Below are positions 44,579-54,606 of a stretch of DNA of 56,003 nt, piece after piece (within the stretch, counting starts at the first letter, position 1; the number at the start of each line of letters is the position of its first letter). Source of the DNA: Bisporella sp. PMI_857 (lineage: Eukaryota > Ascomycota > Leotiomycetes > Helotiales > Helotiaceae); NCBI GenBank assembly GCA_021307315.1, contig JAJSPD010000144.1, positions 1 through 56,003 of the forward strand. The letters run 5' to 3'. The translations under genes were made by a program, and so were the position numbers. The notes beneath the pieces were generated by a model, which did not search any database, had not been told where the DNA came from, and worked only from the letters and a program-made list of their open reading frames with translations.

Positions 44579-45861
44579 ATGGAAGCCAACATTAGCGACT
44601 TTGTTCAAAAGTTTTGTCAATTAAGTCGTAAAGAAAAAGTAGAAGCCTTTAATTGTGTGTTTGAGCAGGTTCGTGACAACACTCCTTTGATGCTTCTACA
44701 ATTACCACTACTCAACATTGATCAGAATAAAGACATTAGATCTTATATAAGATCTCAACACCTATTACCCTGGACGTTTTCCACCTCCACAGACTTACAC
44801 CGACCACTACCCGTCAAGACTTCGAACTCGTGCAAACGAAGCATTTATATCAAGGAACCTGTCCCTCTTAACGACCAAATCAAAGAACAAGAACTTGACT
44901 TATGGAGCAAAAGTGCCTCTAACTTTTGGTCATTAAAATCGCACTTATTTATACCAGAGAACACTACGGTTGATTATGTCCGTTCAGTGCTGAGGTCGAC
45001 GATCCAATTCCAGTCAAGGAACTATAGAGATTACTTGCGAAGACGGTTCATTGCCGTGTTTTGGTTCGATTACTTTAAAGAGACTTATCCAAATCAAAAA
45101 TCTGAATACGACAGCGAATACGAACGTCTTGCCAGCAGATATTGCAATAGTGAGGTCGCCCAAGAGCCAGATAAGATTGTAAAATGCCTTTGTACACTCT
45201 TGAGAGCTGGCCGAAGATATGCTATGTTAGCGGAGAGATTTGGAGAGGGGATATTATTGACGCTGCTTACTAGCATTCCCAAAACTACGTAAAGAGTTTG
45301 CTTTGTATTGCTACATTTTTAAGCTGACTTTCTTTAAGCTTGGAAAAGAAATTGCCTCTTAAAAAGAAAGAGTTCGATCTCTGGTCAGAACCTATTCGAG
45401 GTAGTAAGTGGCATAAACAAGCACAATCAGAAAGAGTTCAATCAACGGGCAAAAGAATCCGTCGCCTTCTCATAGAACAATGTGGTAATCAGCCAGCAAA
45501 GAAACAACGAATAAGTAACGCCAACAATGTTCAGCAGGAGCATTCTTCCCCGACAGCTACTACTTATCATTTTACTCCGCCTTCTGTTCAGAGTGTTGAA
45601 ATCTTATCTAACTTCACGGGCGAACTTGAGACCATAGCAACACCAAATTCACAAAGGGCACGCCAGCCAGTTGATACGGTCAATATCCCAAAAACTCGAA
45701 CAGTCTCTGTCGAATCAGGTAATCCAGTTGTTGCAGCCACTAATGACGACGCACCAAATACCGCAGTACCGGACATCCAACGAAGCTTTGCGACTTCTGC
45801 ACCAGGCGAAGTTCAGACTCAGACAGTGGAGACTCTAAGTAGCATCACAATCTTTATTTAG
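44579..45861 (+). CDS. Unknown two-exon protein, intact (410 aa)
   Basis: ATG at 44579 in context AAAAATGG, preceded by a CT-rich stretch and TATAATAG at about 44543. Exon 1 ends at 45288. The 50-nt intron 45289-45338 has GTAAAG, branch CTGAC and TTAAG, and joins codons to give PKTTLEKKLPLKKKEFDLW. Residues 1-235 are helical and Trp/Tyr/Arg-rich (VRSVLRSTIQFQSRNYRDYL; LCTLLRAGRRYAMLAERFGE). Residues 240-310 are strongly basic with a likely nuclear-localisation pattern (KRIRRLL, KKQR). The remaining 100 residues are disordered, Thr/Pro/Asn-rich. A short motif DLWS occurs twice (LDLWSK, FDLWSE). No known domain was recognised. No nonsense change, unlike its neighbours. It may be a DNA- or RNA-associated protein; that is inference. 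Confidence 0.72.
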
Positions 45862-46106
45862 AACCTAGCTAATACGCGAAGATGTTAACCTCGACGGCCT
45901 TATGCTCTCGAACACATTCCTAGAGAGCCCACAGCCGATGCGATGTAATCTCGGCACAACACCAGGCTGAGAGACATTCGAGCCTGAAGCGTTCAGACTC
46001 GAACCGTTTCTGCCGGAGCCATTCGAGTATAATTCTATGTTCACTGCCAATACGATTCCATTAAGCCTGAGTGAAACAGCTTTCACTCTGGCCTAAAACG
46101 GCTTAT

Positions 46107-46711
46107 TCATACACTCCAATCCGAAACGAGAGCAAATCCTTCGCCGTTATTCTTCTCCAGGATGTGTAGAGTGTTTTTCCCAACAAGAATAGTGTCGCCA
46201 CTCTGTAATTCATAACTTTCGGCGTTATTGCCGAATTTTGGTAGCCCATTTTCAAAGGAGAGCTTCTCTAGTGCAAGGAATATAGTTACTCGCCCAACTC
46301 CAGTATTTATTTTCTTGAGTTCTCGAGCGCAATAAAGCACAAGAAATGACTTTTGGAGTGTTGCGTTTTGAGCATAGAAGAATTCAGCAGCGAGTTTTCT
46401 GCCTGTACTCTATACATAAGCGTTAGATAAGTGCCACCGATAATTGACTAAGAAGTACATACACTAAAAAAATCTGCTACGAGTGCACTTGTCTTCTCCA
46501 AGTCTGTAGACTTCAAGTGGTCATCCAGATACAGCGCTTTGTCGCGCTGCTTCTTTACGACCCCAGAGTTTCGCACGTTAACGAAATTCGCGATTTCTTC
46601 ATACGACAAGTCAGCAGCTTCGCGACCGATCGCCCTCGACACAATCTTTAACGAAGCCATGACCGGGATAATGCGATATGGGACTTTCGTAGAAGATACT
46701 AGCGTTTTCAC
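46107..46711 (-). CDS. Two-exon unknown protein
   Basis: Exon 1 includes VMASLKIVSRAIGREAADLS and KALYLDDHLKSTDLEKTSAL, ending FFS at donor GTATGT. The intron (about 46469-46415) has a perfect CTAAC branch and acceptor TATAG. Exon 2 starts STGRKLAAEFFYAQNATLQK in the same phase, continues VGRVTIFLALEKLSFENGLP and ends FALVSDWSV at 46109-46107. The start is uncertain: ATG at 46660 is the first in frame, but open frame extends upstream to an acceptor-like TTCTAG at about 46765. The C-terminal half has a cupin- or FHA-like beta pattern (SYELQSGDTILVGKNTLHIL), which I cannot confirm. Uninterrupted. Confidence 0.6.
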
Positions 46712-46934
46712 ATAAGGTGGAGTTCTCAGGCAACAAGGCAGATATTTATTCCATGCGTCAGATATTCGCTAGAAGAGTTACCCACTCAAACTAGTTTTAT
46801 TAGCATTTGCTACTACAACATCATTTAATCAAAATTTGAATACTACTGCCGTGGTTTTCAGATTAATTTCCTGATTTTGAAATTAATCGGAAGATTTAGA
46901 GAGTTTTTGGCTTTTATTTTCGCCAGGACACCAG

Positions 46935-47030
46935 CATTATACCTATCCGTTTCCAGTAAACCTGCGTCTCCAAGACATCGAAGCCAAATATAAAAAGAAT
47001 TCAAACACTACTTTAGACATACACCGTGTA
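46935..47030 (+). pseudogene. Third MADS-box gene remnant (last exon only)
   Basis: About 75 bp match the last exon of the MADS copy at 36320-36400: TATCCGTTTCCAGTAAACCT, then ACATCGAAGCCAAATATAAA. The frame reads YTYPFPVNLRLQDIEAKYKK. An acceptor-like CCAG precedes it. The MADS domain itself is missing. Confidence 0.7.
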
Positions 47031-47594
47031 GCATGTTATTAGTGATCAGAGATGTAAAATATAAAAGGGCAACATGCAGTCGATGGGATTTACCCCGAGA
47101 ATATTTCAGCAAGGGTGGCATTTCCTTGAGGAAACTCATGAGAAGCCTGATAAAGAACCTTAGCAAAAATTATGCACTGTAATGATGTGCATCGTATATG
47201 CTACATTGATGGTGTTCCTAGCCACCTTTCAAGGGCGAGAGTTCGCACAAGAAAGAGTCACAGAGCATACACAATCTATTTTCGAGCGGCAAAACACGCT
47301 TTCGCGACTACCGTTGGCTTGTGGGTATGCCTAAAGGGCCACGGCCACGATGATTCAAGTCTTTTGGGTTGCTTTCAGTAGTGAGGCCACAGGTTAGTTA
47401 ACATCAGCAGAGCGTATACATAGGTAATGCGTAATGTCCTGCCTAAATTGAAGACATATACAGTGCCCTTTATACCACTCCCCGCCCTAGAGTCAGGGTC
47501 ACTTACCCTCCCTTCTATAGTCGATGCATATGCACACTTATATCGGCGCCCGATACTTTCTATCAAAAATAGAGACACAGGGGACCGACTAATT

Positions 47595-47709
47595 CTATAT
47601 AAAGGGCCTTATTAACAGGTTGGAATTCACTGCTTTCTTCTAACTTTTCTGCAACACACTAATCGTCTTGAATTAAAACACACAGAACCCCAAAACCAAA
47701 GCAATTATT
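47595..47709 (+). promoter_or_regulatory. TATA box and leader before the 60-aa ORF
   Basis: CTATATAAAGG at 47596-47606 lies about 105 bp before ATG 47710, followed by an A/C-rich leader ending CCAAAGCAATTATTATGG. This is a typical arrangement for an expressed fungal gene. Confidence 0.5.
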
Positions 47710-47892
47710 ATGGCTGAAAGAAAGGGCGGCAACATCATCGACCCCTCGGTCATCGACAGCCTCATCAAGCAGAGCGAAGAAAGTCAAAAGGCCCGCGAAG
47801 CTGCTATGGAGAAACGTCGCAAGGAAGAGGAAAATGCGAAGAAGGCGGAGGTAATGAAGAAGCTGTCAGAGGATACTGGGACTTCCTCCTAG
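47710..47892 (+). CDS. Small charged helical protein (60 aa)
   Basis: Begins MAERKGGNIIDPSVIDSLIK and continues as a single charged alpha-helix (QKAREAAMEKRRKEEENAKK) with a short Ser/Thr tail. No Cys, no membrane segment. Codon use is G/C-ending (ATC, CTC, GTC, AAG), unlike the A/T-leaning surroundings, and a TATA box and leader precede it. Possibly a real small gene with coiled-coil character; function unknown. Confidence 0.55.
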   Translation: MAERKGGNIIDPSVIDSLIKQSEESQKAREAAMEKRRKEEENAKKAEVMKKLSEDTGTSS

Positions 47893-47969
47893 ACTGCTCG
47901 ACGTAAGGGTATCTAAAATGCCCCCGAACTGGCGGAAGTATGTCGTAACAGCCTTAATCTACTAGCCTC

Positions 47970-48290
47970 ACTAATCGCGAATAAGGGACTCAACTAGATC
48001 TTTATGCTCATTCTGGTGGCCGTGTGAAGAAGACATAGTGTTTGTTATGGGTTCCCTGGTTTGGCTACTGTTCCGAGTCTTTCGGTAGTTACACTTGTTT
48101 AGAATCCGTACTGAATTTGTATATACACACTCATTTTTAAAACAGCATTTCCTCAACTTTGGTGGATTTAGATGTTGACTGACACTTATAGGTTCTGTTG
48201 TGTTGCTTTTCATGATTTGATAAAGAACTTCATTTGATTTTCCAAACGCTTTATTGGCTGCCAAAACGTGATGTATGGACTTCTGAAGCA
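47970..48290 (-). other. Possible ORF of unknown status
   Basis: A 106-codon minus-strand ORF (48291-47971) lies between the small ORF and the phosphotransferase. It has no recognised domain and a Ser/Asn/His-rich C-terminus. Probably not coding. Confidence 0.2.
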
Positions 48291-48459
48291 ATTGTGGCTT
48301 ATTGTTGTAAGGCGCTAGTGGACCTGGTTATATTAGTGATAGCTTGACTGAATGTGTGTCGTGCAAGAGGTTGCCTTGACAATAGCTTAAAAGGTCCTCA
48401 CTCTAGCACGCCTCTAATGCATTCGTTCTTTTTCTTTTCATCTTTTTCTACCTACCAAA

Positions 48460-49824
48460 ATGATACTTTTCGATTTCATCGCCCAGAAAAATGCCCAGGA
48501 AGAGCAAAACGCATTTATTCGCAAGTTCGTTGAGTCAACACGCGAAATTGTGTCCTTTGTTGACAGCCGCTTTAGGTGGAACGAATCTGGAGAGTTCCTC
48601 GATTACTTGAAAGGCTTATTCAACTTTAGCATCGCTGTTAGGAATAGAAAGACCGACGAGCGTGTCTTTATTCGCTTCCCGTTTCCGGGGAAGATATACG
48701 AGCTATAGCGAAAGAAAAAGGTTAAAAACGAAGTTATAATCATGAACTATCTCTCTGAGTATACGAGCATCCTTGTTCCACGTGTTCATCACTGGGGTCT
48801 CACTAAAGAGAGTCCACAGCAGCTGGGACCGTTTATAATCGAGGAGTTTATAAAAGGGGAGAACCTCGGCGATATCCTGAAAAAACCCACCGAGAACGAG
48901 GCTGATCCTGCTATTTTAGATCCAAATATTGACGAGACAAAGCTTAACATCGTTTACGAACAAGTCGCTAGCTTTATGCTAGAGCTTTCGCGCCTGGAAT
49001 TCCCGCGTATTGGAACTATCTCCAAAGACACCGTATCTGGCGAGTGGACCGTTGCAGACCCACTACTAACGTACGACATGAACGAAGTTGTCGGCTTCGC
49101 TGGATTTCCCGCCGACCACTTCGGTACCATAACGTCATTTGCTCGTTCGAGTGATTTCTTTGCAGCACGCGCGCAATGCCTGCAGGTACATTTGGAGACG
49201 CAGCGCAACATAGCTTTCGAAAATGAAGACATCACCTAGAACCGGTACGTCGCGCGACACTGCTTCGGCAAGCTAATCCCTACGCACGGTACTATCGACA
49301 ATTCCGGGCCGTTTCGAGTCTTTTGTGACGATCTGCGGCCTTCGAACATGCTTGTAAATCCTAAAACGATGCGCATCACCGCTTTGCTCGATTTCGAGTT
49401 TACGAATGTCATGCCTGCCCAATTCGCCTACGATTTGCCTTGATGGCTTATACTTCAGCCGCCAGGCATCGGGGTGAGTGAAGGAAAGCAGGAATTCCTG
49501 GATCTTCTCGAGCCGAGGAAGGAGCAGTTTATCAACGCAATGGAGCGCGTCGAGGCCAAGTCAGTCCTACCAGCTGGGGAGCCGCGCCTTTCGGCTCGAA
49601 TGCGGGAGTCATAGGAAAGCGAGCGCTTCTGGTTCAACCTTGCGTCGAGAAGCAGCTTCGACGTCGACCAAATCTTCTGGAAGGTTTTGTATAAAGAGGG
49701 CCTAAGCGAAGCGATGTTGGACACAGCGGCACTTGCTGGGAAAAAGGAATTCCTGAAACGGAAGAAGGATCAGTTCGAGGCGTATTTGGCAGAGAAGCAG
49801 AATGACACGCGCTTTGATACATAA
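48460..49824 (+). pseudogene. Fungal aminoglycoside-phosphotransferase-like (APH) family gene, four Trp-to-stop changes
   Basis: Kinase-like fold phosphotransferase of unknown substrate. The ATG at 48460 is in a good context (CAAAATG). A single frame of 454 codons runs to TAA 49822-49824 with no frameshift. Recognisable parts: NEVIIMNYLSEYTSILVPRV, GPFIIEEFIKGENLGDIL, the catalytic loop VFCDDLRPSNMLVN (Asp and Asn present) and the metal site LLDFEFTN. Stops: TAG 48706-48708 (before the RKKKVKNEV motif), TAG 49237-49239 (EDIT*NR), TGA 49441-49443 (DLP*WLI, where the family has Pro-Trp-Trp) and TAG 49612-49614 (RES*ESERFW). Each is where I expect Trp. Upstream CT-rich stretch (48423-48455) is promoter-like. 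Confidence 0.9.
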
Positions 49825-50898
49825 AAACGCCGTAAAAAGTTTGGAGTTTTGATATAATTCAGTTTCTTATATAGGAGCAATTTCAAGTTGAAGCACGAAG
49901 GGTTAATTTACCAACACCTAGACAAAGTTCAAGAAGAGCTTATACCGGTTTATTTTAGGAATATCTCTCTTGTCCGTCCGTACTTTTTGATGTTGGGGTC
50001 GGAATAGTTCACATGCTGCTACTTATGTCCCGTGGTGAGATTGCCAGATCGTCTAAGCGATGCTTAGATAGAAGGGTCCCTTCAATCCAGGGTCCGATTT
50101 GGCTTCTTTATGCTATTCTAATTACTATATCGTCTTTTTTATCTAAGACAATATTGCTCGGTCGAAAGTCATCGCACCAAATCCTAAAAGAGCCTACTCC
50201 GCTAAGAGTGGGTAATAATGTCGAGATATGTTTCATTACTTGAGATTGAGCTGACCAGTTATTCTCTGCAAATCCAAAAGTCGACAGTCGGCTTTGTTTG
50301 GCTAGTTTAAAGAAAAGCTGGCGTGCAATGTACTTGTTTCGGCAGTCGTCTGCTGTTTTAACAAGGTCGTTAGCCTAAAAACTCCTTTCCAGAAGAGCGA
50401 GTCTTGGCCGACAATGCAACGGGTCCCAAACCGGGTCGTCGACAGCAGTTGTCACCAACTACTATACGTCTTACCCGCCAGCTCAGCGACGATCACTTCC
50501 ACAGTTCCCCTATTTCTGCCTTTCGTGAGCCAGGACGCGCACAATTCAGCACCCCGTTGCTTGGGTAGGGGTCGTAGCTGTGGCCTAGACACTCATAGAT
50601 GCAGGGAGGAAAAGCTTCCGCAACCATCGCACCGACAGATAGTACGTAATCCCCATAGATAGGCCAAGAAGTAAAAGCTCTAACAATGTTGAATTGCTAG
50701 AATGAGTGTTGAAACATAGCTATATTAGTAAGCATATCAACTTCACAAACGGAGCTACGATCCAGTTCCAGAATCCAGATCCAGAAGCCGAAAGCCAGGA
50801 AGATCCAAGTCCAGATCCAATCCAGTATAATATAGGATCGATGATCCACAAGCCGTTCTTTACTTGGCAGAATGCACGCAGTGCAGTTACCTAGATTT
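49825..50898. other. No recognised gene; dispersed repeat B copy 2
   Basis: The stretch 50085-50130 resembles 21480-21520 (GGGTCCGATTTGG...TTAT...ATTCTAA). A short CCAGATCCAGAA-type sequence repeat lies at 50758-50830. ORFs at 50013-50243 and 50414-50662 have no features. Confidence 0.4.
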
Positions 50899-51170
50899 CC
50901 AACGCTGCTGCGATTGAAGCGACAACACGTTGAAACACCTTAAAGCTTGCTTATGATGCAGACAAGGTAGGCTACGGGTAGAAGATCTCATCAACTATGG
51001 GACAATTGCACGACTACTAGAGCCGAACAACTTCAACGCTGCTATCAGAGACAACACGTTGGACCACTTTACAGTGCGTGAACACTGGACAGGCTGTCGA
51101 GTGGGTGTATCTCCCTCTATAACCGCCAAGCAGGTAAGGTACAGGTAGGAGATCGCTGCAACTAAGGGAC
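50899..51170. repeat. Diverged direct duplication, about 110-140 bp each
   Basis: CAACGCTGCTGCGATTGAAG at 50899 and CAACGCTGCTATCAGAGACA at 51030 start two blocks. Both then read ACAACACGTTG, ACC(A)CYTTA, GGTAGGCTACGGGTAG or GGTAAGGTACAGGTAG, then GAGATC(T/G)C and CAACTA(T/A)GGGAC. The second block has an extra insert. Confidence 0.7.
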
Positions 51171-52590
51171 AAAGCTCGAGGTTATGTGACAGGCTGCTTC
51201 TCGAGGAACAGGAGACCCATGCTGACAGTGTTCCCCGACTTGAAAGAACAGCGGAGAGTCCCGAAAACTGCACAGTGACTGTATTCAGGAGGGGGAAAGT
51301 CAGTACAGGCGGAAGCGTGCACGTTCTTAAAACCAACCGGTACAGTTTGATTGCAGGTTGTCGCGCTGGGTTCAGATTCGTCGAGTTTTTTTAGGCTTAC
51401 GCTCTTGACGCTATGACTTGTGAGCTACAACAGCGTCAGAAGCATGATCTTGTTGATTACAGGGGCTCTTTACCTGGTTGCTTTACTTCATTTTTGATTC
51501 ATATCTTTGATTCGGAGGATTGTTCGAAGGAAGGAGAGAGAGATGACCGTGTGTTGTCCTGCTCGAGCCTTGACCTTGCCTTTAATTGTATGGTTGTTGA
51601 GAGTTGAAAAAAGAAGCTATAAGCAACAGTTAGCAATGAGGATCAAGAGGGGGGATCCGGCTTACTTATAGTTCTTGCGTTGCAGCCTTGCTGGCGCTAC
51701 AGCTTCACTTTATCCATTAACTTGCATAATATCCGGAAGCTGTTTTTGATTCTAGCAGTTAGCAATATAAACGAGAAGCAAGGAACGACTTAGCTCTGCT
51801 TTATATTGACAGCTATGGAGTTGTGAAATCGAGAAAGGATTGTGAAGTTGAAGAAGCTTCGACGATGGGTCGGAGAAAGGTCGTGATTCAAAGGTGAGAA
51901 AGAAAGCCGATCATGAGGTCGATCTACGCAACGTCAACGTATTGAAAGCGTTACAAAAAGGAGAGATACCTTTCAAATCTTTCATACTGAAAGCTTATTT
52001 GCTTTTATTACATATGTCGATTCGATATGGTCGACGTATAAGCAAAGAGTTCGACGTATAAGGGGTTGTATGAGGGGTTGTATGTAGGGGAAAGGTTTGA
52101 TCTGAAAGTGAACAGTTGGAAATAGGTTTTCGCGAGCAAACCTAAGGAACTTTGAATCGAATAAAGGATTGATTGGATCTTCGAGATACTTTTCTGAAAA
52201 AGGTTAAGATCTCTGAAGGTCGTTTTGTTGTTGTAAGGTTGTAGGTTGGAAAAGGATGAAAGAGAAGTTGTGATAAAGTCGATATTTTATCGCTGGCTAG
52301 GCAAGTTGATATTTACCTTCGAGATACGATGGTACTAGACCGCGATAGGGAATTCGTGCTGGTTTTAAGATTGGCAGTAAAAGATTGGAATTGTAGAGGA
52401 AGATGGAAGAAGGAAAGGAAAGGATATTGATTGATGATCTGGATAATGAGGCGGTCAGAAAAAGGCTGCGCCAGGTGGCGAGTGAGATGCTGGGAGAAGA
52501 GTAATGGGATTTAAGTACAGTAATAAAACCATTCTTAGACTCTGGTTACAAGATACCAAGAGACAATAGACACAGGGCATGAGCTACTGC
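51171..52590. other. No recognised gene; purine-rich
   Basis: Between 51820 and 52500 the plus strand is strongly G/A-rich (GAGAAAGG, GGAAAGG words), without long ORFs. TCGACGTATAAG occurs twice at 52030-52065. No repeat family was assigned. Confidence 0.4.
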
Positions 52591-52599
52591 TTGCTTATT

Positions 52600-52790
52600 T
52601 GCCGGGATATACCCATTTTGCTTCTGTTCTGAATAATGCTCCAACGCGTACAGATTGCTGGCTCAGTCCTGAGAAGTTCTTAAAAATCCATCCTAAGGCT
52701 TATTTTTCTTGTATACTACCAAGGAGCAAATGTTTCAGAATTGTTCAGTTTCCTTTATATCACCAGTTGAAGATGCTCGGTTTCTCGACT
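52600..52790 (-). pseudogene. Second, degraded copy of the SANT/Myb-like tail
   Basis: On the minus strand, GTATACAAGAAAAATAAGCC then TTAGGATGGATTTTTAAGAA and TCTGTACGCGTTGG align with the tail of the neighbouring gene (GCATACAAAAAAGAGAACAA, TTAGGACTGGATTTTCACGA, GCAGTACGCACGCGCTGG). Small indels break the frame. A local tandem duplication of the gene's 3' end is the simplest explanation. Confidence 0.65.
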
Positions 52791-52835
52791 TACAAAAGGG
52801 GTTGGGCTGCTGACTATCCACTTGCAGGATGAAGC

Positions 52836-54606
52836 TTATTTGACTTTGTGCTGTACTATGGTCCAGCGCGTGCGTACTGCGGCCGGAGTCCTGCTTGGGA
52901 ACTTCGTGAAAATCCAGTCCTAAGACTTGTTCTCTTTTTTGTATGCCAGCAAGCGCTGTTCGTCTATGTCGCACTATCGGCTATGTTTGCTCGTGCTCGA
53001 ACGGTCTTGCTCATCCTTGCTCGAACATTTATTATCGTCGCAACCCGAATCGGGATCGCTGTCGCTCAATCCACCGTCATCGCTACTTGACGGCTTACTT
53101 CGCGATACAAGAGCCCCGGTATCAGCGGCTTTGTTATCCTGGGGTCTAGTACGCGTCGTATTTCTGTGGATACGGCTTACTTCTGTAGTCGACACAGTCT
53201 TTCCGCCGGACGAGGGTTGGGACGAAGTATGCCGGCTAAAGCCAGTCAAGAGGAATGAATGTTGCTTTATCGGCTTGATAGTGAAGTCGTCGATTTTCCT
53301 TATATGGCCGATGCCCTCGATAAGCCGAGTAACTTGGCTGAAAGAGACTCCTTGTCCGTCACAGCCGTCTCGAATGACTGCTGTGAAAGAATAGCAGTGT
53401 GGAGAGTGCGGACGAAACGTAACTTCAGTCAGCGTCGGTAGAACGGCTCTGGGCGATAAGTCAATGTTGCAGTAGTCGGGCGACATGTCTGTATCCGTGG
53501 CGTGTGATGGAGAAGGCGACGGCGAAAGTAATCGACTTTTGGCACTGGGGAACATAGCGACTGTCGGGCCCTGATTAAGTAAAGAGTAAGACTTGAGAAA
53601 GCGCCGGTGGGGCTTGGAATGTGGTCTAAGTTGACGGGTAGACCTCTGCTGAAGCTTACGCTTCTTTTGCATTTGGCCGTCGTGAGATGAAGACGGCCGT
53701 TTCCGCTTCGGAAAACATGCTCTTTTAGCATCACCATCTTTATCTAAGTCGACTTCGTTGTCGACAGGCTTGTTGTCGCTCTCACTAGCGCTCTTGCTCC
53801 CTGCCTTACAATAGTTTGGTTCTAATAGTAGGTCGTAAAAGTTTAGCAGCTGTGGTGGCTCTGGATCTTCATCAATATCGTCAGGTGAATAGATACTATT
53901 ATTTTCTTTGTCGATAGTCTCTGCTGCTGCACTACTCGCCTTTTGTGATAAAGTCTCTTTTTTATGACTATGTTTATCTTCTTTTCGCTCCAGCTTCTGC
54001 TGTTGCTTCTCGTTAAGAGGCCTATTATCCTTTCTGCTGTAGTTGTGCAATGGCTCGCTTGAAATAGAGCTATGAGGGCTACAAAAGAGCATAGAATTTG
54101 ACATGGAAGCTCTTTGTTCAGTAAGGAGCTGGCATAAAGCCGTGTTGTGGAAAAGGAAATTGTTAGCATTGCCCTCTTTATCACAGCTAGAGGACCGCGC
54201 TGAAGTTCCTACGTCTATAGTTTGTGTGGTGTTAATAGAATTTTTATTCATCGCTGCACTTTCGGCTCCAAGAGTACTGTTATTGACGACTTTAAAAGCA
54301 CTCGAATCGTCGGTTCTTAAAATATCGGCTGGGCTATCTACACCAGGTTAGCAATGTCACTCATTTGTTTCCACAATAGCAATAAGCAAGCTTACCAGGA
54401 CTCCTGCTTTGGTTTTCGCCTGACGCTGACCAGTTGTGGTCGATAAGGTCTTGCTTTCCCTCTGAAGCTAATTCTTTTATTTTGCAGAGTGTTTCTTTCG
54501 GGCCAGAATCTTTTGTAGTAAAGTCCTCCTTTTGTAGTATGCTATACAAGAGTTTTTTGATATGGAGTTCGTTTTCGCTGCTGGTGCTACTGGGAAAAGA
54601 GCTCAT
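52836..54606 (-). pseudogene. Large nuclear-type protein with C-terminal SANT/Myb-like domain, two stops
   Basis: ATG at 54606 (MSSFPSSTSSENELHIKKLL). Intron 54395-54338 has GTAAGC, a perfect GCTAAC branch and TGTAG, and joins NQSRSP to DSPADILRT in frame. Exon 2 is a long disordered region rich in Ser, Asp, Lys and Arg with nuclear-localisation-like patches (PKRKRPSSSHD, KKRKLQQR). It has a folded segment about 80 residues long (HSPHCYSFTAVIRDGCDGQG; KIDDFTIKPIKQHSFLLTGF) that I recall as a recurrent fungal family without a known role. The open frame stops at TAG 52976-52974. The same frame continues to a SANT-like end: DIDEQRLLAYKKENKS, TAG 52922-52920, DWIFTKFPSRTPAAVRTRW, stop TAA 52838. 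Both TAGs sit at expected Trp of the SANT motif. Without them: about 570 aa. Confidence 0.75.

Larger units (their letters stand above)
46765..47709. other. Mostly non-coding; contains a MADS-box fragment and a promoter
   Basis: Apart from the MADS fragment (46935-47030) and the TATA region before 47710, only short ORFs (47172-47381, 47375-47578) without features are present. Confidence 0.35.

Noticed and set aside
53000..53400. Plus-strand ORF of 155 codons opposite the SANT gene
   Set aside because: Antisense shadow of a long Ser/Asp-rich coding exon.
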